Shown: piece by piece, positions 9,245 to 17,883 of the stretch
How positions within the stretch are numbered: the first letter of the stretch is position 1
Layout of the letters: each line of letters opens with the position of its first letter
NCBI RefSeq assembly: GCF_008124835.1
Contig: NZ_VNHW01000008.1
Location: 62,001-126,000, forward strand
Direction: 5' to 3'
Origin: Blastococcus xanthinilyticus
GTDB lineage: Bacteria; Actinomycetota; Actinomycetes; Mycobacteriales; Geodermatophilaceae
Length of the DNA: 64,000 bases
Made by a program: the position numbers and the translations under genes
The notes under the pieces: model-generated
What the model was told of the DNA's origin: nothing
The model's database searches: none
Seen by the model: the letters and a program-made list of their open reading frames with translations, nothing else

Positions 9245-10828
9245 TCAGCCCTTCTGCCTGCGCCGCTTCGCCGCCATCCGCTGTATGCCGCATGGGCGAC
9301 AACCGCGCGCCGGGTTCTGGTTCAGTGTGTGCGGAGTGGTCCTCCACGGCCGACCGCAGTGCGGGCACGTCCACCAGCAGGCGTCGGTGCAGTTCGGCTT
9401 CATATCGAACAACGACTTGCCCGGGCGTGTCTCGTTCCGCACGAATCGGCCCACCAGGTGAGGATGCCGGTCGGCGAAGCTCTCCCCTCGGCGCGGCACC
9501 GCGGTCGTCGCGGCGCCGCGACGGTAGGAACAGGGCGGGCAGCCGGTGTTCAGGGCCGTTCGGTTGGCCACCCGTGCTTCCCACTCGTGTCCGCAGCCCC
9601 GGCACCGCCAGAGCACGCGGTCATCCCCGGACGGCGCGAGATCCGCGGCCGTGAGGCCCGGTCGACCGATCGCCTCGACGAACTCACCGGCCATCTCCGG
9701 GTGCTCCGAGAGAAGGCTCCGGGAGCGCGCCGCCGACCGCAGCTGCCGCCAACGCGCATCCGCACGAGTCCGTGCTGCCGCACGCGACGCGATCGAGGTC
9801 TGGTGCGTCTGCATACCTGGCTCGTAAGTCCGTAGCGCGCGGAAGACTCCCGACACCCACATTCCCGGGTCGCTCTCGTCGCCATGGGGCAGCAGGATCT
9901 GCTGCCGCGGCGCCGAGCGACCCGGGGGGAGCATCCCCAGAACGCGCGGGCGCACCCGGACGTACCGTCTGCCAGCCAGCCGGTCCAGCTTCCGGGCGTC
10001 TCGCGCGACTGCCTCGTCGGACGCGTGCCAGCCGCTGGGGTCCAGGTCGACGAGTAGGTCGGCTCCCGTGACCAAGAGGTCGATGCGCTCGTCACCAGCG
10101 CGGTCAGCGCGGGCAAGACGGGGTCCGAGGACGACGGTCAGGCCGGTGGCCAGCTGGACGAGTTCGGCCACCTCGAACTCGAGGCGGCTCGTCCACAGCC
10201 CGGCGAGGCACGCCGGGCACTGGCTGCCGTACTTCACGCGCTGGCGGGCTGCCGTCTCCCACTCGTGACCCTGCCTGCAGCGCCACAGGACTCGGTCGTG
10301 GGAACCGCTCGGCGTGCTCGAGGCATCCCGGTCAGGCCGGGTCAGGTTGCCCACGAAGTCACGGGCCAGTTCCCGTGAGACCTCGCTGAGGGGACGTGAT
10401 CTAGCGGGCCGCCTCCGTGCGAGCTCCGCCTGCCGCCGCCGTGCGCACTCGGGGCAGCCGGAAGACCGCTTCGTCCGGTTGGCTACGGAAGTGACCCACT
10501 GCGCGCCACAGGCCGAACACCGCCAACGGCAACGAGCCCCGCTTCCGGTCATCAGGTCGCCCGGCCGGTAGTGGGACGGCGCGCCGTCGACCACGCCGAC
10601 GAACTCAAGCGCGATCTCTGGATGGGTCCGGGCCAGCCCGCGGGACCGGGCCCTCAGAGCGCGTACGTCCAGTCCCCACCCGCGGGCGGCGAGACGCACC
10701 AGCGAGCCACTGCGCCCGTAGATCCTGCCCACTTCGTCGGCAGTGAGGCCCGTTGCCAACAGGCGTTCGAGCGCGTCGCGGTCGAGGTCCTGCCAGCTCT
10801 GCGGCCTGTGCCCGGCGGGCGTCTCCAT
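9245..10828 (-). CDS. Four-zinc-ribbon protein with embedded endonuclease-like domain
   Basis: 527 residues. Residues ~10-60 look helix-turn-helix-like (LTADEVGRIYGRS). Four repeats of a DUF4379-type zinc ribbon follow: Cys104/107 with 125/128; Cys184-x3-His188 with Cys204/207; Cys409/412 with 430/433; Cys488/491 with 510/513. Each repeat has a WxC...W...R/N-x-T core and a preceding FVG/FVE/FVR strand. Between ribbons 2 and 3, residues ~211-295 resemble a Vsr/DUF559-like restriction-endonuclease fold: SRLEFEVAEL, then RIDLL (Asp250), VDLDPSGWH (Asp261, Asp263, His268) and RRYVRVR. The usual IEYDG is DLDPS here. Probably DNA-binding and possibly nucleolytic; a mobile-element or defence role is inference. 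It interrupts the dapC-dapD neighbourhood. Confidence 0.75.
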   Translation of the reverse strand: METPAGHRPQSWQDLDRDALERLLATGLTADEVGRIYGRSGSLVRLAARGWGLDVRALRARSRGLARTHPEIALEFVGVVDGAPSHYRPGDLMTGSGARCRWRCSACGAQWVTSVANRTKRSSGCPECARRRQAELARRRPARSRPLSEVSRELARDFVGNLTRPDRDASSTPSGSHDRVLWRCRQGHEWETAARQRVKYGSQCPACLAGLWTSRLEFEVAELVQLATGLTVVLGPRLARADRAGDERIDLLVTGADLLVDLDPSGWHASDEAVARDARKLDRLAGRRYVRVRPRVLGMLPPGRSAPRQQILLPHGDESDPGMWVSGVFRALRTYEPGMQTHQTSIASRAAARTRADARWRQLRSAARSRSLLSEHPEMAGEFVEAIGRPGLTAADLAPSGDDRVLWRCRGCGHEWEARVANRTALNTGCPPCSYRRGAATTAVPRRGESFADRHPHLVGRFVRNETRPGKSLFDMKPNCTDACWWTCPHCGRPWRTTPHTLNQNPARGCRPCGIQRMAAKRRRQKG

Positions 10829-10912
10829 CTGCGGATCGTGCCGGCGAGGTGTGACAGTTCCGGTGGACCGCCCGGCCCGCGCTGGGTCCGGGCCTGTCGC
10901 AGCGCGACCAGG

Positions 10913-11620
10913 TCACCGGCAGAGCGGAGCCTCGGTCGCAGCGGGGTCCAGCGTGGCTGCGAGCTCCTCGGCGAACGAGGACCACTTCCCGTACGCGAGT
11001 GGGAACGCGCTGCGCTGCACGGCGTCTGCCACGAGCGTCAGCTCCCCGGTCTCCCACCCGGGCACCTGCACGAGGTGGTCGTAGAACGTGCCAGCCGCGT
11101 AGACGGGGTCCTGCACTTGCTCCGGTGTGCCCCAGCCCTGCGAGGGGCGCTGCTGGAACAGCCCGAGCGAGTCGCGGTCGCCGTAGTCGAGGTTGCGGAG
11201 GGTCGACTCCTGCATCGCCGTCGCGAGCGCGATGACGACGGCTCGCTCCGGCAGCCCCCGCGAGCGGCCGACCTCGGCGATGGTGGCCGCGTTGGCCATC
11301 TGGTCGGCGGTGAGCGTCACCGACGAGGCGGGCAGCGCGCACGTCCCGTCGGCGGGATCCTGTTCGGTGCCCCACGCGACGCCGGCGAGGAGGGCGACCG
11401 CGATCAGCAGCGCCGGCCACCAGCGCGCGACGCCACCGGCGCCGCTGCGACGACGTCGCCGTGCCGCGGGGCCGCGTCGGCGGGACGCAGGCCGGGCGCC
11501 GCCGGAACGGGCGGCCGGCCGCCGGGCGGGCCGGCGTCCGGGAGATTGCCGGGACCCCGGCCGGGTGCCGCTGCGGGCCCGGGCCGCGGCGGGGCGCGTC
11601 GCGGTGCGGGGACTGCTCAT
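10913..11620 (-). CDS. Membrane-anchored lysozyme/transglycosylase-like protein
   Basis: 235 residues. A strongly basic, disordered N-terminus (~75 residues of Arg/Pro/Ala) is followed by one transmembrane helix (WWPALLIAVALLAGVAW) and an extracytoplasmic domain of about 130 residues. That domain has a lysozyme-like core, with the candidate catalytic Glu in ATAMQES and then SLGLFQQRPSQGWG. It probably acts on peptidoglycan, but activity is unproven. ATG 11620 follows TACAGT by 8 bases, consistent with a leaderless transcript. It lies 84 bases upstream of the zinc-ribbon gene on the same strand, so they may share a transcript. Confidence 0.75.
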   Translation of the reverse strand: MSSPRTATRPAAARARSGTRPGSRQSPGRRPARRPAARSGGARPASRRRGPAARRRRRSGAGGVARWWPALLIAVALLAGVAWGTEQDPADGTCALPASSVTLTADQMANAATIAEVGRSRGLPERAVVIALATAMQESTLRNLDYGDRDSLGLFQQRPSQGWGTPEQVQDPVYAAGTFYDHLVQVPGWETGELTLVADAVQRSAFPLAYGKWSSFAEELAATLDPAATEAPLCR

Positions 11621-11781
11621 CAGGACCGACTGTAGGTCGAGCTCGCGGCCCGTGCCGGGACGCGGGCACGGTGCCGGGCGTGCGCCGTGGCGCCCGGTGA
11701 CCGAGGTCGCAGCCCGCCCTCGCGTGGGCTGTTCCCGACCGGCCGGCACCGATACCGTGTGCCCGCCGTCGAGGAGGAGCC

Positions 11782-12897
11782 ATGGCTGACGTCCTGCTGC
11801 CCGGGATCACCACCACGCGGGTGGCCACCCCGCGACTGACCCAGAACGTCGTGCACCCGGTCGCCGTGGTGCCGGCGGAGCTCGCCGGCGACGGCGAGGT
11901 CGTGCTCTTCGTCCACGGCAACGTCAGCTCGGCGCTCTTCTGGCAGCAGCCGTTGCTGGCGCTGGTGGAGGAGGCCCGCGTGCGGCCGGTCGCGGTCGAT
12001 CTGCGCGGCTACGGCGACACCGATCCGCTGCCGGTGGACGCGCGCCGCGGCGTGCGTGACTGGGCCGACGACGTCGCGGCGCTGGTGGAGGCCCTCGGCG
12101 TCGAGCGGGTGCACCTGGTCGGCTGGAGCATGGGCGCAGGCGTCGTCCTGCAGTACCTGCTCGACGCGCCCGCCCGGGTCGCCTCCGTGACGCTGGTGGC
12201 CCCCGTCTCGCCGTACGGCTTCGGCGGCACGGCCGGGCCGGAGGGACGCCGCCTCGCCGAGGACGGCGCGGGCTCCGGTGGCGGCGCGGCCAACCAGGAG
12301 TTCGTCGCCGCGCTCGCCGCGGGCGACTCGGGGAGCGGTAGCCCGACCAGCCCGCGGTCGATCCTGCGGGCGTTCTACGTGGCGCCGGGGTCGCTGCCGC
12401 TGGACCCCGCCCTGGAGGACGTCTTCGTCGCCTCGATGCTGTCGACCCGCACCGGCGTGGACCACTACCCGGGCGACTCCGCGCCCAGCCCGACGTGGCC
12501 GGGCGTGGCTCCGGGGAAGCGCGGCGTCCTGAACACCATGGCGCCGACGGTCATGGACGTCTCGGGGATCGCCGCGCTGGCCGACAGGCCTCCGGTGCTG
12601 TGGATCCGGGGCGACGCCGACGCCATCGTGTCGGACACCTCGGCGTTCGACCTGGCCCACCTGGGGCAGCTGGGCGCGGTGCCGGGCTGGCCGGGCGAAG
12701 CGGTCTGCCCGCCGCAGCCGATGGTCGCCCAGACCCGCGCCGTGCTCGAGGAGTACGCCGCGGCCGGGGGCTCCTACCGCGAGGTCGTGCTGCCCGGGGT
12801 CGGGCACTCGCCGCACGTCGAGCGGCCGCAGGAGTTCGTGGTGGCCCTGCTGGAGCACCTCGACGTCGCCACGGAGACGTCGGCCGCCCCCCGGTGA
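11782..12897 (+). CDS. Alpha/beta hydrolase
   Basis: 371 residues, a soluble alpha/beta-hydrolase fold. The oxyanion-hole strand is VVLFVHGN, the nucleophile elbow is GWSMGAG, the acid is in WIRGDADAIVS, and the catalytic His is in GVGHSPHVERP. The lid region (residues ~150-260) is long and Gly/Ser-rich. Substrate cannot be assigned; esterase, lactonase or haloperoxidase-like enzymes all share these motifs. ATG 11782 has a strong GAGGAG ribosome-binding site 7 bases upstream, unlike the many leaderless neighbours. A copy of the dispersed repeat starts 4 bases after the stop. Confidence 0.88.
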   Translation: MADVLLPGITTTRVATPRLTQNVVHPVAVVPAELAGDGEVVLFVHGNVSSALFWQQPLLALVEEARVRPVAVDLRGYGDTDPLPVDARRGVRDWADDVAALVEALGVERVHLVGWSMGAGVVLQYLLDAPARVASVTLVAPVSPYGFGGTAGPEGRRLAEDGAGSGGGAANQEFVAALAAGDSGSGSPTSPRSILRAFYVAPGSLPLDPALEDVFVASMLSTRTGVDHYPGDSAPSPTWPGVAPGKRGVLNTMAPTVMDVSGIAALADRPPVLWIRGDADAIVSDTSAFDLAHLGQLGAVPGWPGEAVCPPQPMVAQTRAVLEEYAAAGGSYREVVLPGVGHSPHVERPQEFVVALLEHLDVATETSAAPR

Positions 12898-12900
12898 CGC

Positions 12901-13001
12901 CCGGTCGTGCCGAGTGGGGCCCGGAGGGTCCCGGGCAGGCGCGAATCAGCGGCTCCGTGCAACGCGGGGACGGCACGTGGCCGCGGTGGAGGCCGGAGGC
13001 C
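12901..13001 (+). repeat. Dispersed structured repeat, copy 2
   Basis: About 100 bases between the convergent ends of the hydrolase gene and dapD. The outer arm GTCGTGCC pairs with GGCGCGAA (one end mismatch), the inner GGGGCCC pairs with GGGTCCC around GGA, and CGGC/GCCG forms a second hairpin. The sequence differs from copies 1, 3 and 4 mostly at paired positions where pairing is retained. It may also act as the terminator between the two convergent genes. Confidence 0.7.
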
Positions 13002-13004
13002 GAC

Positions 13005-13994
13005 CTATGTATTCGCGTGCAGCTCGGCGTTCAGCGCGCCCCACGTGCCCTGTCGGACGACGGCCTCCAGCGTCCCGGTCACGCTGTTGCGGCGGAACAG
13101 CAGCCCGTCGCGGCCGGACAGCTCGCGCGCCTTGACCACCGAGCCGTCGGGCAGCGTGATCCGCGAGCCGGCGGTGACGTAGCAGCCGGCCTCGACGACG
13201 CAGTCGTTGCCGAGCGAGATCCCGATGCCGGCGTTGGCGCCGATCAGGCAGCCGGTACCGATGGAGATCCGCTGGGTCCCCCCGCCGGACAGGGTGCCCA
13301 TGATCGACGCGCCGCCACCCACGTCGCTGTCCGCGCCGACGACCACACCGGCGCTGATCCGGCCCTCGACCATGGAGGGGCCCAGCGTGCCGGCGTTGAA
13401 GTTGACGAAGCCCTCGTGCATGACCGTCGTCCCGTCGGCGAGGTGGGCGCCCAGCCGCACCCGGTCGGCGTCGGCGATGCGGACGCCGGTGGGGATGACG
13501 TAGTCGACCATCCGCGGGAACTTGTCCACGCCGAAGACGGTCACGTGGCCGACCGCCGCCCGCAGCCGGTGCGCGTTGAACGTCGCCGCCTCCACCGGGC
13601 CGGCGCTGGTCCAGGCCACGTTGGTGAGCAGCCCGAAGACGCCGGTCATGTCCGCCTGGTGCGGCCGGATCAGCCGGTGCGAGAGCAGGTGCAGCCGCAG
13701 CCACACGTCGTGGGTGTCCACCGGCGGGGCCGACAGGTCGGCGATGACCGTGCGGACGGCGACGACCTCGACGTCCCGTGCCTCGTCGGTGCGCACCAGC
13801 CCGCCGTAGTCGGGGCCCAGCTCGCCGGAGAGCTCGAGCGCGCCCAGCCGGGTGGTGCCCGTGGCCGCGCCGTCCGGGGCGTCGAGCCGCGGCTCGGGGT
13901 ACCAGGTGTCGAGCACGGTGCCCGCCCGGGTGATCGTCGCCAGACCGGCGGCGGAGGCGGAGACGGGCACGGCGGCGGAGGCTGCGTCGGTCAC
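13005..13994 (-). CDS. dapD: Tetrahydrodipicolinate N-succinyltransferase DapD
   Basis: 329 residues. It transfers succinyl from succinyl-CoA to tetrahydrodipicolinate, the committing step of the succinylase route to meso-diaminopimelate for peptidoglycan and lysine. The N-terminal domain is followed by left-handed beta-helix hexapeptide repeats ([32 protein letters not shown] and [14 protein letters not shown]), as in the actinobacterial DapD group. GTG 13994 lies 7 bases downstream of TAGCGT, so the message is probably leaderless. It is divergent from dapE; the shared spacer contains an inverted-repeat structure. Confidence 0.95.
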   Translation of the reverse strand: MTDAASAAVPVSASAAGLATITRAGTVLDTWYPEPRLDAPDGAATGTTRLGALELSGELGPDYGGLVRTDEARDVEVVAVRTVIADLSAPPVDTHDVWLRLHLLSHRLIRPHQADMTGVFGLLTNVAWTSAGPVEAATFNAHRLRAAVGHVTVFGVDKFPRMVDYVIPTGVRIADADRVRLGAHLADGTTVMHEGFVNFNAGTLGPSMVEGRISAGVVVGADSDVGGGASIMGTLSGGGTQRISIGTGCLIGANAGIGISLGNDCVVEAGCYVTAGSRITLPDGSVVKARELSGRDGLLFRRNSVTGTLEAVVRQGTWGALNAELHANT

Positions 13995-14098
13995 GAGGAC
14001 GACGCTACCCAGCCCGTGGCTCCGCGTGGGTGCTGGGACCCGGGGAACGCCAGCGGGTCCCGGGGCCCAGCACGGTCCTTCGCCTAGGCTCGGCAGGC
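13995..14098. promoter_or_regulatory. Divergent dapD/dapE promoter region with bulged inverted repeat
   Basis: Toward dapD a -10-like TAGCGT (14007-14002) ends 7 bases before its GTG. Toward dapE TAGGCT (14085-14090) ends 8 bases before its GTG. Between them, 14030-14073 forms an inverted repeat: GTGCTGGG pairs with CCCAGCAC and ACCCG with CGGGT, leaving a 7-base bulge. Its position between two co-functional divergent genes suggests an operator or a shared structural element. No known regulator motif was recognised. Confidence 0.55.
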
Positions 14099-15211
14099 GT
14101 GAGCGCCCCGCCCGAGCTCGACCTGTCCACCGACGTCCTCGCGCTGACCCGCGCCCTCGTCGACGCCCCGTCGGTCTCCGGCAGCGAGACCGCGCTCGCG
14201 GACGCGGTCGAGGCCGCGCTGCGTGCGCTGGGCGGGCTCGAGGTGGAGCGGATCGGGGACACGGTCCTCGCCCGCACCAACCTCGACCGGCCCGGCCGGG
14301 TGGTGCTGGCCGGCCACCTGGACACGGTGCCCATCGCCGACAACGTGCCCAGCCGACTGGACGAGACCACCGGCCGGCTGTACGGCTGCGGCACGTCGGA
14401 CATGAAGGCGGGGGATGCGGTGATGCTGCGGCTGGCCGCGACGTTCGGCGTCCCGGGCGCCGAGCCCGCGCACGACCTCACCTTCGTCTTCTACGACAAC
14501 GAGGAGGTCGAGTCGGTGAAGAACGGGCTCGGCCGGGTGGCCCGCGAGCGCCGCGGCTGGCTCTACGGCGACCTCGCCGTCCTCCTGGAGCCGACCGACG
14601 GCGAGATCGAGGCCGGCTGCCAGGGCACGCTGCGCGCGGTGCTGTCGACCAAGGGCCGCCGCGCGCACAGCGCCCGCAGCTGGCTGGGCGAGAACGCCAT
14701 CCACGGCCTGGCCGGCGCGCTGGCGGCGCTGGCCGCCTACCGGCCGCGCGAGGTGGAGATCGACGGCTGCACCTACCGGGAGGGGCTCAACGCGGTGGGG
14801 ATCGCCGGCGGGGTGGCGGGCAACGTCATCCCCGACGAGTCGTCCCTGACGGTGAACTTCCGGTACGCCCCCGACCGGGACGAGGACGCCGCCGAGGCGC
14901 ACGTCCGGGAGGTCTTCGCCGAGGCGATCGCCGCCGGCGCCACCCTCACCGTGGTGGACAACGCCGGGGGCGCGCTGCCCGGGCTCGGTGAGCCGGCCGC
15001 GGCGGCGTTCATCGCGGCGGTCGGCCGGCCCGCGCGGGCCAAGCTGGGCTGGACCGACGTCTCCCGGTTCGCCGCGTTCGGCATCCCGGCGGTCAACTAC
15101 GGCCCCGGCGACCCGCAGCTGGCGCACACCCGCGAGGAACACGTCCTCGTCGAGCGGCTGCAGCCGGCCGTCGACGCCCTCACCGCCTACCTCTCCGGGA
15201 GCAGCTCGTGA
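14099..15211 (+). CDS. dapE: Succinyl-diaminopimelate desuccinylase DapE
   Basis: 370 residues, M20-family di-zinc hydrolase releasing LL-diaminopimelate from the N-succinyl intermediate. Metal-site motifs are LAGHLDTVP (His/Asp), [13 protein letters not shown] (bridging Asp), FYDNEEVES (catalytic and metal Glu) and [13 protein letters not shown]. The dimerisation lid includes [17 protein letters not shown], and the last His is in HTREEHV. GTG 14099 is supported by TAGGCT 8 bases upstream. The stop overlaps the GTG of the next gene. Confidence 0.95.
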   Translation: MSAPPELDLSTDVLALTRALVDAPSVSGSETALADAVEAALRALGGLEVERIGDTVLARTNLDRPGRVVLAGHLDTVPIADNVPSRLDETTGRLYGCGTSDMKAGDAVMLRLAATFGVPGAEPAHDLTFVFYDNEEVESVKNGLGRVARERRGWLYGDLAVLLEPTDGEIEAGCQGTLRAVLSTKGRRAHSARSWLGENAIHGLAGALAALAAYRPREVEIDGCTYREGLNAVGIAGGVAGNVIPDESSLTVNFRYAPDRDEDAAEAHVREVFAEAIAAGATLTVVDNAGGALPGLGEPAAAAFIAAVGRPARAKLGWTDVSRFAAFGIPAVNYGPGDPQLAHTREEHVLVERLQPAVDALTAYLSGSSS

Positions 15212-16038
15212 CCACCCCGCCGTCCGACGGTCACCGCCCGCGCCCGACCCGGCACAAGGGCCCGATCATGCTGCGCAAGGGCGAGCCCGACCCGCAGAAC
15301 CGGGGCACGACCACCGACCAGCGGCTGCTCGACCGCAGCGGCGGCGCTGACTTCGTGCACACCGACCCGTGGCGGGTCATGCGCATCACGTCGGAGTTCG
15401 TCGAGGGCTTCGGCCTGCTCGCCGAGCTGCCCCCGGCGGTGAGCGTGTTCGGCAGCGCCCGCACGCCCAGGGACCACCCGCACTACGCCGCGGGGGTGCA
15501 GCTGGGCGCCGCGCTGGTCGAGGCGGGGTACGCGGTGATCACCGGCGGCGGCCCCGGAGCGATGGAGGCGGCCAACCGCGGTGCCTCGGAGGCCGGGGGG
15601 ATGTCGATCGGGCTGGGCATCGAGCTGCCGTTCGAGCAGGAGCTCAACGAGTGGGTCGACGTCGGCATCTCGTTCCGCTACTTCTTCGTGCGCAAGACGA
15701 TGTTCGTGAAGTACGCGCAGGCGTTCGTGATCCTGCCCGGCGGCTTCGGCACGCTCGACGAGCTGTTCGAGGCGCTGACGCTGGTGCAGACCCGCAAGGT
15801 GACCCGCTTCCCGGTGATCCTGCTCGGCAGCGCGTACTGGTCCGGTTTGGTCGACTGGATCCGGGCGACGATGCTGACCGAGGGCATGATCGGCCCCGGT
15901 GACCTCGAGCTGGTCACGGTCACCGACGACGTCGCGGAGGCGGTGTCGGTCATCCGCGCCGCCGATGCCGCCCGAGAGCGGGGGGACGCCGGCGACGGGC
16001 TGCCGAGCGCGATCGGCGCACCGCCCTCCGACGCCTGA
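15208..16038 (+). CDS. LOG-family (TIGR00730) Rossmann-fold protein
   Basis: 276 residues. The LOG/lysine-decarboxylase-like Rossmann domain has [21 protein letters not shown] and the signature [12 protein letters not shown]. Family members include cytokinin-activating phosphoribohydrolases and nucleotide 5'-monophosphate nucleosidases, so hydrolysis of a nucleotide N-glycosidic bond is likely, but the physiological substrate is not known. The GTG start overlaps the dapE stop (GTGA). Earlier annotations of such proteins as lysine decarboxylases are misleading. Confidence 0.88.
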   Translation: MTTPPSDGHRPRPTRHKGPIMLRKGEPDPQNRGTTTDQRLLDRSGGADFVHTDPWRVMRITSEFVEGFGLLAELPPAVSVFGSARTPRDHPHYAAGVQLGAALVEAGYAVITGGGPGAMEAANRGASEAGGMSIGLGIELPFEQELNEWVDVGISFRYFFVRKTMFVKYAQAFVILPGGFGTLDELFEALTLVQTRKVTRFPVILLGSAYWSGLVDWIRATMLTEGMIGPGDLELVTVTDDVAEAVSVIRAADAARERGDAGDGLPSAIGAPPSDA

Positions 16039-16039
16039 G

Positions 16040-16408
16040 GTGCTGTCGTTCGTCGTCTTCGTCGTCACCGTCCTGCTGGTCGGGGGGCTGCTCTTCCTGC
16101 TCGCCGCGCTGGTGCTCGGGCGGGGGGAGACCCAGCCACCGGCCGAGGTCGACCGCTCGCCGGTCGAGCTTCCGGACGACCGCCGGGTGACCGCTGCGGA
16201 CGTGCGTGCGCTGCGGATCGCGGTCACCGCGCGCGGGTACCGGATGGCCGAGGTCGACTGGCTGCTCGACCAGTTCGCGCACACCCTGGACGAGCGGGAT
16301 GCCGAGATCGCCGCGCTGCGGGCCGAGCTGGCCGCGCGCCGCGAGCAGGAGCTGCCGACCGATCCCGGTCCCGGGTCAGCTGAGGACGAGAGGAGCACCG
16401 ATGCCTGA
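16040..16408 (+). CDS. Membrane-anchored DivIVA-like short protein
   Basis: 122 residues. One N-terminal transmembrane helix (residues ~2-27) precedes a linker and a DivIVA-type N-terminal motif, VTARGYRMAEVDWLLDQFA, continuing into a charged coiled coil (LDERDAEIAALRAELAAR). The DivIVA motif normally lets such proteins sense membrane curvature at poles or septa. The GTG start lies 1 base past the preceding stop, and the 3' end overlaps the next gene by 8 bases, so it is in the dapE-LOG operon. Function is unassigned; a similar gene sits at this place in other actinobacteria. Confidence 0.82.
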   Translation: MLSFVVFVVTVLLVGGLLFLLAALVLGRGETQPPAEVDRSPVELPDDRRVTAADVRALRIAVTARGYRMAEVDWLLDQFAHTLDERDAEIAALRAELAARREQELPTDPGPGSAEDERSTDA

Positions 16409-16853
16409 GGTGACCCGGCGGGTGGACGTCGACGCGGCGCCGGAGCGGGTGTGGGCGGCGCTGACCGCCTGGACGCGGCAGGGGGAGTGGATGGTCGCCA
16501 CGGACGTGGAGACCGTCGGCGGGCCGGCGCAGGGCGTGGGTGGGCGGCTGGCCGCGCGCACCGGGCTCCCGCTGCCCGGTGGCCGCCACGTCGGCCTGCT
16601 GGACACCATGGTGATCACCGAGTGGGACCCGCCCCGGCGGGTCGTCGTCCAGCACACCGGCCGGCTGGTGCGCGGCCCGGGCATCTTCGTCATCGAGCCA
16701 CGCGGCGCGCACTCCACCTTCGTCTGGACCGAACGGCTCTGGCTGCCCTACGGCCTCCTGGGCCAGGTCGGGTGGGTGCTGGTCAAGCCGTTCGCGCTGC
16801 TGGGCATCGACCTGTCGCTGCGCCGGTTCGCCGCCTTCGCCCGCGACTTCTGA
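16401..16853 (+). CDS. SRPBCC-superfamily (polyketide cyclase/START-like) protein
   Basis: 150 residues with the SRPBCC pattern: VTRRVDVDAAPERVWAALTAW at the N-terminus, then WDPPRRVVVQHTGRLVRGPG and a long C-terminal helix region (LRRFAAFARDF). Such helix-grip proteins bind hydrophobic ligands; no ligand can be inferred. ATG 16401 has AGGAG 8 bases upstream and overlaps the end of the DivIVA-like gene. Last gene of the dapE operon. Confidence 0.85.
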   Translation: MPEVTRRVDVDAAPERVWAALTAWTRQGEWMVATDVETVGGPAQGVGGRLAARTGLPLPGGRHVGLLDTMVITEWDPPRRVVVQHTGRLVRGPGIFVIEPRGAHSTFVWTERLWLPYGLLGQVGWVLVKPFALLGIDLSLRRFAAFARDF

Positions 16854-16894
16854 CCCGCTGCGGGGCGCGCTCCCCGGTCGGTGAGGATGGGCGC

Positions 16895-16933
16895 GTGCAC
16901 ATCCCGTACGCGGCCGCGGAGCGCGGTCGGTGA
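16895..16933 (+). CDS. Possible 12-codon leader peptide before the EamA gene
   Basis: GTG 16895 opens a 12-residue frame (VHIPYAAAERGR) whose TGA overlaps the GTG start of the EamA transporter as GTGA. GAGGAT at 16883-16888 sits 6 bases upstream of the first GTG, the same leaderless spacing seen at many genes here. The downstream gene has no recognisable ribosome-binding site of its own, so coupled translation from this short frame would explain its expression. Inference only; a chance frame is possible. Confidence 0.35.
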   Translation: MHIPYAAAERGR

Positions 16934-17826
16934 GCCGTCGCGGCTGGGCGCTGTTCCTCACCATGTCGGTGATCTGGGGCGTCCCCTACCTGCTGATCAA
17001 GGTCGCCGTCGGCGACGTCTCGCCGGTCTCGGTCGTCTTCGCCCGCTGCGTCATCGGCGCGGCGCTGCTCCTGCCGTGGACGATCGCCCGCGGCCAGCTG
17101 CGCCCCGCGCTGCGGCACTGGAAGCCGCTCCTGCTGTTCACGGTGCTGGAGATGACCGGTCCGTGGCTGCTGCTCGCCTACGCCGAGCAGAGCCTGTCCA
17201 GCTCGCTCACCGGCCTGCTGGTGGCCGGGGTGCCGTTCGTCGCCGCGATCGCCGCCCGGGTGGCGGGGGAGGAGGAGCGGCTGACGCCGGTGCGCCTGCT
17301 GGGCATGGGCATCGGCGTCGTCGGCATCGCCGTGCTGCTGGGTCTGGACGTCGAGGGCGCGCAGCTGCTGCCGCTCCTCGCCGTCGGGCTGGTGGTGGTC
17401 GGCTACGGCACCGCGCCGCTGGTGGTCAGCCGGGCGCTCCCGGGGGTGCCGGGCGTGGCCGCGAGCTCCGTGGCGCTGGCCGTCACCGCGCTCGTCTACG
17501 CGCCCTTCGCCGTCCCCCGGCTCGGGCAGGTGACCGCCGCACCGGCGGACGCACTGCTGTCGCTGCTCGCGCTCGGGGTGCTCTGCACCGCGGTGGCCCT
17601 GGCCGTGTTCTTCGCGCTCATCCGGGAGGTCGGCCCGCAACGCGCCCTGGTGATCACCTTCGTCAACCCGGCGGTCGCCGTGCTGCTCGGGGTGCTGCTG
17701 CTCGACGAGCCGTTCACCCTGGGCCTGGCCCTGGGCCTGCCGCTGGTGCTCACCGGCTGCGTGCTCGCCACGCGGCGGAGCCCCCCGCGGGCCGAGCCGG
17801 CCGTCGCCGCCGTGGCTCCGGGCTGA
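16930..17826 (+). CDS. EamA-family (DMT superfamily) transporter
   Basis: 298 residues, ten transmembrane helices in two EamA repeats (first beginning MSVIWGVPYLLIKVA, second around GYGTAPLVVSRALPGVPG). Members export metabolites such as amino acids or small aromatic compounds; no substrate can be told. The start is GTG 16930, overlapping the stop of a possible 12-codon leader frame. Confidence 0.9.
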   Translation: MSRRGWALFLTMSVIWGVPYLLIKVAVGDVSPVSVVFARCVIGAALLLPWTIARGQLRPALRHWKPLLLFTVLEMTGPWLLLAYAEQSLSSSLTGLLVAGVPFVAAIAARVAGEEERLTPVRLLGMGIGVVGIAVLLGLDVEGAQLLPLLAVGLVVVGYGTAPLVVSRALPGVPGVAASSVALAVTALVYAPFAVPRLGQVTAAPADALLSLLALGVLCTAVALAVFFALIREVGPQRALVITFVNPAVAVLLGVLLLDEPFTLGLALGLPLVLTGCVLATRRSPPRAEPAVAAVAPG

Positions 17827-17837
17827 GTGTTGCGGAC

Positions 17838-17870
17838 GTCAAGTTGCCTTGACAGTCAAGGTGGCTTGAC
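17838..17870. promoter_or_regulatory. Twin GTCAAG-N4-CTTGAC palindromic operators over the promoter
   Basis: Two perfect 16-bp palindromes of the form GTCAAG-N4-CTTGAC lie at 17838-17853 and 17855-17870, centres 17 bp apart. A consensus -35 TTGACA (17849-17854) is embedded in them. A 17-bp spacer leads to GATGGT (17872-17877), and the ATG of the HTH gene follows 6 bases later, so transcription would start at or near the start codon. Binding at the palindromes would block the promoter. The natural candidate is the HTH protein encoded directly downstream (autorepression), which is inference. Confidence 0.7.
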
Positions 17871-17883
17871 GGATGGTGGGCCC

